Shown here: positions 9,726 through 19,503 of the stretch, in pieces
Position numbering within the stretch: the first letter of the stretch is position 1
Layout: each line of letters opens with the position of its first letter
Translations under genes and position numbers: made by a program
The notes under the pieces: model-generated
The model's input: the letters and a program-made list of their open reading frames with translations, nothing else
The model's database searches: none
What the model was told of the DNA's origin: nothing
From: JBEEOW01 sp041191405
Lineage (GTDB): Bacteria; Bacteroidota; Bacteroidia; Cytophagales; UBA9547
NCBI GenBank assembly: GCA_041191405.1
Contig: JBEEOW010000005.1
Coordinates: 96,960 to 160,959, forward strand
Length of the DNA stretch: 64,000 bases
Direction: 5' to 3'

Positions 9726-9761
9726 AAAAGGGCAAATCTTAATTGGTTTGTCCTTTTTTTT
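9726..9761 (+). terminator. Rho-independent terminator after leuA
   Basis: GGGCAAATC...GGTTTGTCC hairpin with wobble pairs, followed by eight or nine T, starting 24 bp after leuA. Its T-run lies inside the longer possible reading frame of thyA, which argues for the downstream thyA start at 9811. Confidence 0.85.
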
Positions 9762-9810
9762 AACTACCATTTTTTGTTTATCTTTAAAATCTCAAATAGA
9801 ACCAACTGCC

Positions 9811-10605
9811 ATGAAACAATATCACGACTTATTACAACATATTTTAGATAATGGTACAAAAAAAGAAGATCGTACTGGTACAGGTACTATCAGTGTTTTT
9901 GGCTACCAAACTAGGTTTAATTTAGCGGACGGTTTTCCTTTGGTAACCACCAAAAAATTACACTTAAAATCTATTATTCATGAATTGTTGTGGTTTTTAA
10001 CTGGCGATACTAACATCAAATATTTAAATGAAAATGGTGTTAGAATTTGGGACGAATGGGCTGATGAAAATGGCAATTTAGGTCCAGTTTATGGGCATCA
10101 ATGGAGATCATGGCCTACTCCTGATGGTGGACACATTGACCAAATTACGCAATTAATTGATATGATCAAGAAAAATCCTGATTCACGTAGGTTAATTGTT
10201 AGTGCTTGGAATGTGGCTGATATCAATAAAATGAAACTTCCACCTTGTCATTCTTTATTTCAATTTTATGTGGCTGATGGTAAATTATCATGTCAACTTT
10301 ACCAACGTAGCGCCGATGTATTTTTAGGTGTACCATTTAATATTGCATCCTATGCCTTATTAACCATGATGGTTGCACAAGTTTGTAATTTACAACTTGG
10401 CGATTTTGTACACACTTTCGGTGATACACATTTGTACAGCAACCATATTGAACAAGCTAAATTACAGTTAACTAGAGAATTACGTCCGCTACCAACGATG
10501 AAAATCAATCCTGAGGTTAAAGATATTTTCGGATTTAAATTTGAAGATTTCACACTAGAAGGTTACGACCCTCACCCTCATATTAAAGCGGAAGTTGCGG
10601 TGTAA
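9811..10605 (+). CDS. thyA: Thymidylate synthase
   Basis: Makes dTMP from dUMP with methylene-tetrahydrofolate. From the ATG at 9811 the protein is 264 aa, the same length as E. coli ThyA. An in-frame upstream start at 9748 would place the N-terminus in the leuA terminator and is rejected. Catalytic C146 sits in KLPPCHSLFQFYV. The phosphate-binding arginines are in DSRRLIVSAWN, and the folate/dUMP site is in QRSADVFLGVPFN and FGDTHLYSNH. A small gene follows 17 bp downstream and probably shares the transcript. No dihydrofolate reductase gene is adjacent. Confidence 0.96.
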   Translation: MKQYHDLLQHILDNGTKKEDRTGTGTISVFGYQTRFNLADGFPLVTTKKLHLKSIIHELLWFLTGDTNIKYLNENGVRIWDEWADENGNLGPVYGHQWRSWPTPDGGHIDQITQLIDMIKKNPDSRRLIVSAWNVADINKMKLPPCHSLFQFYVADGKLSCQLYQRSADVFLGVPFNIASYALLTMMVAQVCNLQLGDFVHTFGDTHLYSNHIEQAKLQLTRELRPLPTMKINPEVKDIFGFKFEDFTLEGYDPHPHIKAEVAV

Positions 10606-10622
10606 AAAGTATTTTTATTCCA

Positions 10623-10961
10623 ATGTTCAACTATAACAACAAACGATTTTCTCCGAAATCGAACTCAGAAAATGGTGAAACTTCTGCAGAAACCATTTTT
10701 GTTTACAAACAACAAGGAAATATTCTAACTTCAGAATATGCTGGAGGTAAAATAGTGGTTGGACATTTAATTGGTTTGGTTGATGAATTTGGCAATATAA
10801 ACATGCGTTATCATCAAATAAATACAAAAGGAGAAATTATGACTGGTATTTGTAAATCAACACCTGAAATGCTACCAAATGGCAAAATTCGTTTACACGA
10901 ACACTGGCAATGGACATCTGGCGATTTATCAGAGGGTTATTCAATATTAGAAGAAATTTAA
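10623..10961 (+). CDS. Conserved small protein, function unknown
   Basis: 112-aa soluble protein without signal or membrane segment, rich in Gly, Asn and aromatic residues. Its body (TSEYAGGKIVVGHLIGLVDE, then GNINMRYHQINTKGEIMTGI, then IRLHEHWQWTSGDLSEG) looks like a small beta-strand-rich fold. I recall close relatives in Flavobacteriia that databases label N-acetylglutamate synthase. Nothing here shows a GNAT acetyl-CoA site, so that label should not be trusted. It is 17 bp downstream of thyA and ends in a shared bidirectional terminator. Confidence 0.75.
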   Translation: MFNYNNKRFSPKSNSENGETSAETIFVYKQQGNILTSEYAGGKIVVGHLIGLVDEFGNINMRYHQINTKGEIMTGICKSTPEMLPNGKIRLHEHWQWTSGDLSEGYSILEEI

Positions 10962-10969
10962 ACAAAAAA

Positions 10970-11000
10970 AAGGCTTACATTCTCTCGAATATAAGCCTTT
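10970..11000. terminator. Bidirectional terminator between convergent genes
   Basis: AAGGCTTA...TAAGCCTT stem preceded by an A-run and followed by TAATTTTT, placed between the convergent genes ending at 10961 and 11023; it can serve both strands. Confidence 0.75.
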
Positions 11001-11022
11001 AATTTTTATATAGAAAATATCA

Positions 11023-11622
11023 CTAAGCTCTCTGTTGAATCTCATCTCTTACCTGAGCTGCTCTCTCATAATCTTCATTTTTGATAGCCTCATCAAGTAA
11101 TTTTTGTAATTCTTCAGTACTAGCTTCTTTCAATAGCTCTTCTTTTGATTTTGGTGCTGGTGGTGTTGTAGTAACTTCTTCACTTACTTCAGCGGATTCA
11201 TCTTCATCAGCTTCTGTAAGTATAATTCCTGCTTCACCTAAAATAGCTTCTGTAGTATAAATTGGCACATCAAAACGCAAACCTACTGCAATTGCATCTG
11301 AGGGACGAGCGTCAATATCAACAACTCTTTTACCATCAGTACAAACAATTTTTGCATAAAATACACCTTCTTTTAACTCTGAAATAACTATTTCCTCAAC
11401 AGTAAAATTAAATTTTTCAGCAAAAGATTTAAATAAATCATGTGTCATTGGGCGGTTTGGTGCTATTTTTTCTATTTCTATAGCAATTGCTTGCGCCTCA
11501 AACATACCAATAATAATAGGCAAACGTCTGTTACCTTTCTCTTCTCCAAGTACTAACGCAAATGAACCCGATTGCGAGTGACTTGACGACAACCCATGAA
11601 TTTCTAATTTAATTTTACTCAC
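11023..11622 (-). CDS. Bifunctional nuclease family protein with UVR motif
   Basis: 199-aa protein with an N-terminal DUF151/BFN domain (about 1-135; LPIIIGMFEAQAIAIEIE and VDIDARPSDAIAVGLRFDVP). An acidic, threonine/proline-rich linker follows (~140-165), then a C-terminal UVR helix pair (ELQKLLDEAIKNEDYERAA, ~172-199) as in UvrB/UvrC and Clp-associated McsA. BFN proteins are reported to have DNase/RNase activity; the bacterial role is poorly defined. It begins 9 bp after the end of etfA on the same strand, so it may be the last gene of an etfB-etfA-bfn transcript. Confidence 0.85.
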   Translation of the reverse strand: MSKIKLEIHGLSSSHSQSGSFALVLGEEKGNRRLPIIIGMFEAQAIAIEIEKIAPNRPMTHDLFKSFAEKFNFTVEEIVISELKEGVFYAKIVCTDGKRVVDIDARPSDAIAVGLRFDVPIYTTEAILGEAGIILTEADEDESAEVSEEVTTTPPAPKSKEELLKEASTEELQKLLDEAIKNEDYERAAQVRDEIQQRA

Positions 11623-11631
11623 AACTCAAAA

Positions 11632-12606
11632 TCAATTATTTAACACCTTTTTAAAAGCTTCAGTAAGCTTTGGTAAAACTTCAAACGCATCGCCAACTAT
11701 ACCATAATCAGCAGCTTTGAAAAACGGAGCTTCAGCATCTTTATTGATTACAACTATTACTTTTGAAGAGTTCACTCCTGCTAAATGTTGTATCGCACCT
11801 GAAATTCCCACTGCAATATACAAATTTGGACTAACTTTTACACCTGTTTGTCCAACATGTTCATGATGTGGTCTCCAACCTATATCAGAAACTGGTTTTG
11901 AACAACCTGTTGCAGCTCCTAAAGTTTTGGCTAAATCTTCAATGATTCCCCAATTTTCAGGACCTTTCAATCCTCTACCACCAGAAACAACAATCTCTGC
12001 CTCAGGCAATAACACTTCTCCACTTGCTTTTTCTACTTTGGTTTGTGTTAATGCGAAGTTTGCATCAGCAATAGCAAATGATACATTTTCTACTGTTGCA
12101 CTTGCTGATTTTTCTTCAACAGAAACTGCATTTTTTCTTATAACTAATACTTTTTTATCAGCTGATAAAGACGTGTTGGCAAATGCTTTTCCTGTAAAAA
12201 TAGCTCTTTTTACCACAAAACCATTACTTGTATCTGGTAATTCGCTTACGTTAGTAGCAATAGCTGCACCATTTTTTATGGCAACTCTACCAGCCAATGC
12301 ATCAACTAATGATGATTTTGCTAATACAACCACACTTGCATTTATTTTTGCACTTGCTTGAGAAATAGCATCTGCATAAGCAAGTATATTTCCAATAGCT
12401 AATTTATTGCTATTGTCGTGTAATACTTTACTTGCGCCAAAATTACCTAAAGTAGCTAATTCTGATTCATTTACAGGACCTAAAACTAAAGCTACAGCTT
12501 CACCACCTAATTGAGAAGCTACTTTTGAAGCATAAAAAACTGCTTCAGTTGATGATTTTTTTATGGATTTATTGTCTGTTTCGACAAATACTAATACGCT
12601 GCTCAT
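11632..12606 (-). CDS. etfA: Electron transfer flavoprotein alpha subunit
   Basis: With EtfB forms the FAD/AMP-binding ETF that takes electrons from acyl-CoA dehydrogenases, such as the one at 23022. The 324-aa protein has an N-terminal ETF domain and a C-terminal FAD domain with VSGGRGLKGPENW (~208-220), ATGCSKPVSDIGW, HEHVGQTGVKV and VGISGAIQHLAGV, all FAD contacts conserved in EtfA. It lies 90 bp downstream of etfB. The gap is filled with TTAAGTCTTA-like repeat words rather than a terminator, so cotranscription is likely. Confidence 0.95.
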   Translation of the reverse strand: MSSVLVFVETDNKSIKKSSTEAVFYASKVASQLGGEAVALVLGPVNESELATLGNFGASKVLHDNSNKLAIGNILAYADAISQASAKINASVVVLAKSSLVDALAGRVAIKNGAAIATNVSELPDTSNGFVVKRAIFTGKAFANTSLSADKKVLVIRKNAVSVEEKSASATVENVSFAIADANFALTQTKVEKASGEVLLPEAEIVVSGGRGLKGPENWGIIEDLAKTLGAATGCSKPVSDIGWRPHHEHVGQTGVKVSPNLYIAVGISGAIQHLAGVNSSKVIVVINKDAEAPFFKAADYGIVGDAFEVLPKLTEAFKKVLNN

Positions 12607-12696
12607 AACTATAGAATTAATAATTATTAATAATTTTTAAAAAGAAGATTTAAGAAATTAAATCAATCTTATGTCTTAAGTCTATTATCTTAAGTC

Positions 12697-13437
12697 TTAA
12701 ATTACTTTAGCTTCATTTTTCAATAAACTTACTAACTCATCTACATTGGCTGCATCAACAAATTTACAACCTTGTTTAGCTGCTGGCAATTCCATAGATA
12801 ATAAAGTAGAATTAGCTTGTACAGCATTTGGTTCAATTACAGCCAAAGGTTTAGTACGAGCCGACATAATTCCACGCATATTTGGGATTTTCCATTCAGC
12901 TATTGGTTCTTGACAACCTGCAACTAAAGGTAAATTCACTTCTAAATACTCTTTACCACCTTCAATTTCTTTAGCCAAAGAAACTTTAGAGCCATTCAAT
13001 TCCAATTTCATTACAGGCGAAACCGATGGAATATTCAACAATTCACCAATAAATGAATGAACTAAACCAGAATTATAATCTATAGATTCTCTACCAGTTA
13101 AAATTAAATCAAAAGCTTTGTCTTTTGCATAATCAACAATAGCTGATGCAACAAATTGAGCATCAACAGGATTGGCATTAATACGAACAGCTTCGTCGGC
13201 ACCAATAGCAAGTGCTTTACGTAAAGTAGGTTCAGTATCAGATTCGCCAACATTTAAAACAGTAATATGAATACTAGCATCAGCTTCTTTTAATTCAACA
13301 GCTCTTGCTAAAGCATATTCATCATAAGGCCCAATAATATACTGCACTCCTTGCGGATTAAGTTTAGTATTATTGTCAGTAAATGCTATTTTTGTGGTCG
13401 TATCTGGCACATGGCTGATGCACACTAATATCTTCAT
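12697..13437 (-). CDS. etfB: Electron transfer flavoprotein beta subunit
   Basis: 246-aa EtfB, partner of EtfA. It starts MKILVCISHVPDTTTKIAF and carries the family signature VNLPLVAGCQEPIAEWKIP (~168-186), together with the segment ALAIGADEAVRI. It has the normal length and is upstream of etfA, the usual etfB-etfA order. This ETF would serve fatty-acid or branched-chain oxidation, consistent with the acyl-CoA dehydrogenase gene elsewhere in the window. Confidence 0.95.
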   Translation of the reverse strand: MKILVCISHVPDTTTKIAFTDNNTKLNPQGVQYIIGPYDEYALARAVELKEADASIHITVLNVGESDTEPTLRKALAIGADEAVRINANPVDAQFVASAIVDYAKDKAFDLILTGRESIDYNSGLVHSFIGELLNIPSVSPVMKLELNGSKVSLAKEIEGGKEYLEVNLPLVAGCQEPIAEWKIPNMRGIMSARTKPLAVIEPNAVQANSTLLSMELPAAKQGCKFVDAANVDELVSLLKNEAKVI

Positions 13438-13507
13438 AAATGGCTCGTGAATTTATTGTTAAAACTTAATAATACAATTATACGCTAAAATCTTAAAAAG
13501 GTACAAT

Positions 13508-13834
13508 ATGAATTTAACAAGATTAGAACATTTGCAAAAATTTTATCAAGAGGATCCCAATGACCCTTTCAATATTTATGCCTTAGCAATTGAATATCAA
13601 AACATTGACACAGATAAAGCCTTAGAATATTTTAAAGGACTTTTAGAGTGGCATTCGCAATATTTACCAACTTATTACACAATTGGTAAGCTTTACGAGC
13701 AAATTAAAGAATACGACAAAGCAATTTTGGCTTACGAACACGGAATTGAACTTGCAAAAGAACAAAATGAGACCAAAGCTTTACGTGAATTAAATTCGGC
13801 TTTGAGTAATTTAAAGTTTGAGTTGGAGGAGTAG
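13508..13834 (+). CDS. Small TPR-repeat protein
   Basis: 108-aa soluble protein with about three tetratricopeptide-like helix pairs: DPNDPFNIYALAIEYQNID, then HSQYLPTYYTIGKLYEQIKE, then YDKAILAYEHGIELAKEQNE. It has no signal or membrane segment. TPR scaffolds mediate protein contacts; the partner is unknown. It is divergent from etfB with a 70-bp gap and is followed by a 644-bp gene-free stretch. Confidence 0.75.
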   Translation: MNLTRLEHLQKFYQEDPNDPFNIYALAIEYQNIDTDKALEYFKGLLEWHSQYLPTYYTIGKLYEQIKEYDKAILAYEHGIELAKEQNETKALRELNSALSNLKFELEE

Positions 13835-14101
13835 AAATATAGCGTTTCATTAAAATTAAAATAAAATCATAAAAAAATGTAGTTTTTTGTACGCAGAACA
13901 ATTTACAGGAAGTAATACTTTTTCAAAAGTACTTGAAAAAATATTTTCAATTGAGAATAATAAATTTTTCAGAATTAATAAGAGGAATTTTTACAGAAAG
14001 TTCTGAATTACGTAACAAAATACATTCTCCATTCGACCTCGTTTGTAACGAGATTGTTACGAGTTTGGCGTTTTAAACTTTATCATAAAAATAGGATATC
14101 T

Positions 14102-14166
14102 AACTACTGCGCATACAAAAATTATTATTTCCTGTATGTATATTTTTAGTTGAAAGTGGAATTACA
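14102..14166 (-). pseudogene. Remnant copy of proline dehydrogenase 3' end
   Basis: Matches 19504-19569, the last ~20 codons of the proline dehydrogenase gene including the stop, at about 58 of 62 aligned bases plus one 4-nt gap. The gap breaks the frame: VIPLSTKNI is still readable and then the frame shifts. It lies in the same orientation as the intact gene, so the two copies are direct repeats around the adhesin/PorP genes. No homology continues beyond 14166. Confidence 0.85.
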
Positions 14167-14330
14167 AAAAATGGCCTAAAAAAATATATAATAAAATACA
14201 AGTAATTAAATTATATTTAAAAATTCTCTTAAAGTTCCACTGGTTTAAATATCGTAGATTCAAATTGAAAATTGATCCAAATAACTCTATATTTTAAATT
14301 TATAAAAACTAGTTAACTTTAAAAAGATTT

Positions 14331-14362
14331 GATTTTAATTTTGATTTTAATTTTGATTTTAT
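14331..14362. repeat. 12-bp tandem repeat GATTTTAATTTT
   Basis: Two perfect units and a partial third of GATTTTAATTTT, about 120 bp upstream of the adhesin start codon. It is low complexity and slippage-prone. A role in varying adhesin expression is conceivable but unsupported. Confidence 0.6.
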
Positions 14363-14478
14363 TAAATATGTAATCATGGTATTTGAAATTCATATTTTTT
14401 ATTCAAAGAATATTTTTCTAAGACACATGTTATATTGTATTATACAAATTAATAAAAGTAATACCTCTTCAGTCAAAT

Positions 14479-17400
14479 ATGAATAAAATAAAATTAGTCC
14501 TTTTAACATTTTTTTTATGTATTCAAAATTTAGTTTATGCACAAATAACACTGAATTCAAGTGTTGATGTAAGTAAAGCAGAAGTAAAGTCGAGTGAAAA
14601 ATTTAGTTATTTTTTAAACTTTGGTCTTACTTCAGAAAGCGAACCTGGTTCAAATGTAATCATTATTGATACTCTTCCTAAACATGTTAAATTTATTGAA
14701 GTTGTAAATTCATTAATAGTAGAGTCAAGCGTATATGACACTAGCAGTAATGAACTAAAAATCAAATTAATAAATCCACTTCCTGCAGGCACTACTGGTA
14801 CATTAGAGATAATTTGCTTATTTGAGCCCCTAAATACACCTAATAACTATACTCCCATCAATAAAATTTATTGCACAGCAGACAATGCCAACCCAAAAGT
14901 AGTAGTATCAAATACAAATGGTATAACTTCACTTGCAACTGCACCTTATACACTTCATAAAGAAATAGTTTCTTATAATTCTATTACTAAAACTATCGGA
15001 TACAGAACTTATTTAAGATATCCTGAAATTGGCTCATGTGAATTATTTGGTTATCTAAATGTTTATAATCAAATAATTTATGATACGATTCAAAATGGAG
15101 GTGTATTTGTATCTGCTACTAATGGGGGAAAGGAAACATCACCTGGGTCAGGAATTATAGAGTGGGATTTTACCAAGAATCCATTTATTCATTGTGATAC
15201 TAATTATTACAAAAAACTAGAAAGTTATGTGTATATAAGTTATCCAAATTCAAACTTTGGAGATGAAATTAAAAATAAAACTTCTTTTCAAGGTATTTTG
15301 CCTGACAATATCCCTTATCAAATATCTTCAAATGAAACTAGTTATACATTAGAAGATAAAATACAAAAAGTTTCGTGTAGTACTTATGACTATTCCGCAG
15401 GATTTACCACCCAATTAAAAATTATTAATGATACTACTTCAGGTTTATATGCCACATTTACAAATGATGGAAATGTGCCTTTAGATACAGTTCTCTTAGA
15501 ACTACCCTTGCCTGACGCTGTGAATGCTTATGGTAAAATAGAAGGAGATACAATGCTTCAACCTCAATTGTATTATTGCTCAAGTAAAGATTCTTTAACT
15601 TTAATTCCATTAAACTATAGTATAGTTAAAGCTAAAGCATACTGGACTTTACCCATTTTGCAAAATGGCGATTTCATTTATAAAGTTTTTATAAAATATA
15701 AAAATGTTCAACCAGGTTTTCAAAAAATATTTAAAATTCCAATTACAGTTTTAGCAAATGATAGAAAAGGAAATGTAGTTGTGCCAGCCAAGCAATATGC
15801 CGACTTAATGCCATGCGATGGCTCAGGAACATGTATTTCATTTAATCAAAAAATGAAATCTTATTTTAAGGGAAATAGAGTAGACAATACCTGTACAGTA
15901 AGTTCAATGTGTAGAGGAATATACCCTGATGTAGTGCTAGCAATAAAAGGAATTTACAACAATAAGGCGGTAATTCCAGGAGATACAGTAACATTTTATA
16001 TGTCAGCCTGGAATGTTGGTGATGCTATATTAAATATGGAATATGTTGATACTTTAGCTGATATATTCACACTTGTCCCTAATAGTGCTTATTCACAATA
16101 TCTTAGTAAATCTTTCCCAAACGGTAAAGCTGCTTTTCCTACATTTTCATATAATGGACAAATCTTTAAAGCTAACTTTTCTTCTGATACAAATAAATTT
16201 ATTGATTCCGAAGTATATGTAATATTTAAAGCAGTTGTTAAAAAAGGAACAGCTGCAGGAAATTATATTAACAAATATTATGGTGTGGCTAGCAATCATC
16301 CTAGAGTATGGAGTGCATCTTATAATTTAACTATAAATGAAGTAACAAATATTGTCGCATCTAAAGGCGTGAAAGGTCAAATAGATGATGACTATGTATA
16401 TTACCCTCAAACAGCTTCAACGACAAATGGTTCAAATGTTAGTTATAAAATTGAAATAAATAATCAAGGAAACACAGGTCTTAAAGATTTAGTAATAGTT
16501 GACCCATTACCCTTTAAAAATGACTATAGAAATAGTGTTTTTTCACCCTACATGACGAGTTTGCCTAATGTAAACAAAAGCAAAGTATTGATTCAATATA
16601 CATTAGATAGTAATTTTTGTATTACAGAGGTTTCTCCTGCATTTATGCCAAATAACTGTATTACTCCTACTTGGTCATCAAATCCGCCAATTGATATCAA
16701 AAAGATAAAAGGAATAAAAATCTCAATGCAGGATACTTTGAATGGAAACGACAGTTTAATTGTGAAATGGAACATGTCTGCTCCAAATGTACTTACCTCA
16801 AATCAAGTGGCTTATAACGATTTTCATTATCAAGCAAAAAAAATACTTGATGATCAACCTTTAATTACTACATCACCCAATAAAGTAGGTGTTACAATTT
16901 CAGCACTCGGTCAAATTGGAGAATATGTTTGGTGGGATAGAAATAAAAATGGAATAAAAGACGAACTAGTTAGCGAGGGATTTGGAAATGTAAAAGTAGA
17001 ACTTTGGAAAGTTGGGAAAGATAGTTTGGCGAACACATCTGATGACTTGCTACAAGATTCCATTCACACAAATAATACATCTAATCTAGGTTATTACAAA
17101 TTTACTGTACCTGCTAATAAATATTACATTAAATATCATGTAGATACATGCAAGATTAGCGAAACTACAAAAATTGGATTTACTACAAGCATGTTTATTT
17201 TAAAGGAATCTCAATTGAAAACAGACATGAATTTGGGATTAAAATTGGATACCGTTTTAATTGATGGTAGTAATAATATTTGTAAAAATAGTCAGGCAAA
17301 ATTAACTTCTACTTTAACAAAACAATATAGCCCTCCGCAATATCAGTGGCAAAAGTCAATTGATAATGGAAAAACATGGAAAAACTTACTTTCCGATTCA

Positions 17401-18309
17401 TTATCATCGCTAACAATTACCAAGTTTACAGAATCTGACACAGGATTGTATTCAGTAAATGTTGCAAAAAAAGGGTTACTTTCTAACAGTTGTTTTTTGA
17501 AGAGTAATAGTATAAAATTGCAGCTTTTGAGTCAGCCAAAAACTCCTCAATATAATAATATTACAGTATGTGAAGGTGAAAAAGTGAACTTGAACAAAAC
17601 TACACCAAATCCGGACGGGGAATATTTTTGGTACAAAACCACGATTGGAGGAATACCTTTAAAAAACAATTTTACAATAGACACATTGACTAACAGCACT
17701 GATTACTATTTAATTGATAGTGTTTTAGCTGGATGTTCATCTGAAAGAACAAAAGTAAACATCTCCATTGACCCTAAGCCTTCTCTTCCAAGTTTTGAAA
17801 ACTTATCAGTATGTATTAATGAAAAAGCTACTCTTAATAAAACCTCAAATACTACTAATAGTAAATATTATTGGTATGAAAAGTCAGTAGGTGGGATGCC
17901 AATTTCAAATAATTTTATCACAAATTCTTTACAAACCTCAACAAAGTATTATTTAATTGATAGTATTTCTCCAACTTGTAAATCTGCGAGACTTGAGGTA
18001 GATATTTCAATAAAAAACTGCTTAAAAGATTCGGTGATTTTTTTCCCAACAGGATTTACACCCAATGATGATGGAGTAAATGATACTTATGTTGTATTTA
18101 ATGTACCTACTGGTGTAACAGTAGATATTTGGATATATAATCGATGGGGCGACTTAGTACATCAAGCTAAAAACTATCAGAATGATTGGAGAGGGTTATG
18201 TACTGCAAACAATTGCTTAAGTGAAAAATTGCCTTCAAGCACCTATTTTCTTGTGGCAAAACTAAGTACAGGAGAAGAGTATAAAACTAGTATTACACTA
18301 ATTAGATAA
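14479..18309 (+). CDS. Large secreted adhesin-like protein with type B (CHU_C) T9SS domain
   Basis: 1276-aa cell-surface or secreted protein. A Sec signal (about 1-21, cleaved near VYAQ) leads into a long beta-rich region with DUF11-like segments (for instance ADNANPKVVVSNTNG, and KIEINNQGNTGLKDLVIVDP ~655-675). An SdrD B-like domain follows at ~811-915 (GQIGEYVWWDRNKNGIKDE), then an Ig-like segment and two similar ~80-aa Ig-like repeats with YYLIDSV near their ends. The C-terminal 91 residues (1186-1276; FFPTGFTPNDDGVNDTY, IWIYNRWGDLVH) are a gliding-motility-associated CHU_C domain, the type B signal for type IX secretion. The gene is followed 5 bp later by a PorP/SprF gene, its likely dedicated secretion partner. 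Confidence 0.9.
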   Translation: MNKIKLVLLTFFLCIQNLVYAQITLNSSVDVSKAEVKSSEKFSYFLNFGLTSESEPGSNVIIIDTLPKHVKFIEVVNSLIVESSVYDTSSNELKIKLINPLPAGTTGTLEIICLFEPLNTPNNYTPINKIYCTADNANPKVVVSNTNGITSLATAPYTLHKEIVSYNSITKTIGYRTYLRYPEIGSCELFGYLNVYNQIIYDTIQNGGVFVSATNGGKETSPGSGIIEWDFTKNPFIHCDTNYYKKLESYVYISYPNSNFGDEIKNKTSFQGILPDNIPYQISSNETSYTLEDKIQKVSCSTYDYSAGFTTQLKIINDTTSGLYATFTNDGNVPLDTVLLELPLPDAVNAYGKIEGDTMLQPQLYYCSSKDSLTLIPLNYSIVKAKAYWTLPILQNGDFIYKVFIKYKNVQPGFQKIFKIPITVLANDRKGNVVVPAKQYADLMPCDGSGTCISFNQKMKSYFKGNRVDNTCTVSSMCRGIYPDVVLAIKGIYNNKAVIPGDTVTFYMSAWNVGDAILNMEYVDTLADIFTLVPNSAYSQYLSKSFPNGKAAFPTFSYNGQIFKANFSSDTNKFIDSEVYVIFKAVVKKGTAAGNYINKYYGVASNHPRVWSASYNLTINEVTNIVASKGVKGQIDDDYVYYPQTASTTNGSNVSYKIEINNQGNTGLKDLVIVDPLPFKNDYRNSVFSPYMTSLPNVNKSKVLIQYTLDSNFCITEVSPAFMPNNCITPTWSSNPPIDIKKIKGIKISMQDTLNGNDSLIVKWNMSAPNVLTSNQVAYNDFHYQAKKILDDQPLITTSPNKVGVTISALGQIGEYVWWDRNKNGIKDELVSEGFGNVKVELWKVGKDSLANTSDDLLQDSIHTNNTSNLGYYKFTVPANKYYIKYHVDTCKISETTKIGFTTSMFILKESQLKTDMNLGLKLDTVLIDGSNNICKNSQAKLTSTLTKQYSPPQYQWQKSIDNGKTWKNLLSDSLSSLTITKFTESDTGLYSVNVAKKGLLSNSCFLKSNSIKLQLLSQPKTPQYNNITVCEGEKVNLNKTTPNPDGEYFWYKTTIGGIPLKNNFTIDTLTNSTDYYLIDSVLAGCSSERTKVNISIDPKPSLPSFENLSVCINEKATLNKTSNTTNSKYYWYEKSVGGMPISNNFITNSLQTSTKYYLIDSISPTCKSARLEVDISIKNCLKDSVIFFPTGFTPNDDGVNDTYVVFNVPTGVTVDIWIYNRWGDLVHQAKNYQNDWRGLCTANNCLSEKLPSSTYFLVAKLSTGEEYKTSITLIR

Positions 18310-18314
18310 AAAAT

Positions 18315-19334
18315 ATGAATAGGTTCTTTTTTCTGTTTTTAATATTAAGTATACATAAAATTTGGGCTCAACAAGACCCTCGTTTTACGATATTTAATCA
18401 TAACTATGCATTAATAAATCCTGCAACAGTAGGAAGTAAAGACAAATTAAGCTTAGTTACACTCCATAGGTCTCAATGGGTTAATTTTGGAGATGGCACC
18501 CCACGTACAACTAGTTTTTCAGCTGATATTCCTGTTTATAAACTTAGAGCTGGAATGGGTATAACTTTAATAAATGACAAGCATGGAATATATAGGAATA
18601 CTACTTTTTGCTATAATTATGCAATAGTTGCTCATACTTCTGAGTATGGAAGATTATCATTAGGGACTAATGTTGGATTTAGTCAATCAACTATTGATTA
18701 TGAAAGTATTCAAACTGATCCTCATAATTTAAATATCGTTAAAGACCCCAATTTAAATTTTGGAGAAAATTTATCAATAATAAAACCAATAATTGGTTTA
18801 GGGGTTTATTACCACGACCGTATTTTCAAATTTGGCATATCAATGCCAACTATAAATAAATACAATTACTATGGTTTGGATGGGAATAATGGCTTCAAAA
18901 CTAAGCACTATTTTATTACATCAGGAGTAAATTTGTTTATTAATGACAATCTAAAGTACAATCCAAGAGTATTAATTAAACTTACTCCCAATACACCGGT
19001 ACAAGCAGAATTAAGCAATTTAATAGTTTGGAAAAAAATAGGATTTGGAACTACCCTTAGAACTGCAGAGTCAATATCCTTAATTGCAGCTTATACTTTT
19101 GGTGAACATTTTAATGTATGTTATGCTTATGATATAGTTATGTTTAACAAATTATCAAACAAACAATTTGGATCTCACGAAATCGGTTTAAATTATATTT
19201 TCAAAATACCAAGTACCGATTTGCAACAAAAAGTATTTCATATAAGAAACAAACTTAAGTGTGTTGACTTCGATAGACCTGGAAATAAAAAATTCTTCAA
19301 ACATGTTGAAGATTTATTCTATGATAGAAATTGA
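18315..19334 (+). CDS. PorP/SprF family type IX secretion membrane protein
   Basis: 339-aa outer-membrane beta-barrel protein with a signal peptide (about 1-18, ending IWAQ) and the hallmark N-terminal segment QDPRFTIFNHNYALINPATV, followed by RSQWVNFGDGTPRTTSFSAD. In Flavobacterium, SprF is needed to secrete SprB, and genes of this type commonly follow CHU_C-bearing proteins. Here it begins 5 bp after the adhesin, so the two form an operon. The C-terminal ~25 residues after the barrel are charged (FDRPGNKKFFKHVEDLFYD), slightly longer than I would expect for the barrel alone. Confidence 0.9.
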   Translation: MNRFFFLFLILSIHKIWAQQDPRFTIFNHNYALINPATVGSKDKLSLVTLHRSQWVNFGDGTPRTTSFSADIPVYKLRAGMGITLINDKHGIYRNTTFCYNYAIVAHTSEYGRLSLGTNVGFSQSTIDYESIQTDPHNLNIVKDPNLNFGENLSIIKPIIGLGVYYHDRIFKFGISMPTINKYNYYGLDGNNGFKTKHYFITSGVNLFINDNLKYNPRVLIKLTPNTPVQAELSNLIVWKKIGFGTTLRTAESISLIAAYTFGEHFNVCYAYDIVMFNKLSNKQFGSHEIGLNYIFKIPSTDLQQKVFHIRNKLKCVDFDRPGNKKFFKHVEDLFYDRN

Positions 19335-19503
19335 TTTTCAGCATATTTTTTTTACGAACAATAATTAAAATATTACCTTTCACAGATACAAGTACGAAAA
19401 ACAAAATACAAAAATTTAATCTTAAAAATAAAAAAAATACAACCAATATTGTATGATTTATAAATAAAATATTCTATTTGTTGTTTTAAAATCTTAAAAT
19501 TAT

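Larger units (their letters stand above)
13835..14478. other. Gene-free stretch with a duplicated gene end and short repeats
   Basis: No credible gene on either strand. It holds GTAACGAG-ATT-GTTACGAG (14045-14063), a damaged copy of the proline dehydrogenase 3' end (14102-14166) and a 12-bp tandem repeat (14331-14362). The promoter of the adhesin gene at 14479 must lie at the right end; no clear -33/-7 pair was found. Confidence 0.7.

Noticed and set aside
9748..9810. Upstream in-frame start of thyA (21 extra residues)
   Set aside because: It begins in the T-run of the leuA terminator, and the ATG at 9811 gives the exact 264-aa length of known thymidylate synthases.
11927..12361. 144-aa open frame opposite etfA
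   Set aside because: Antisense shadow of a clear etfA gene; low-complexity Ser/Thr/Ala sequence without any domain.
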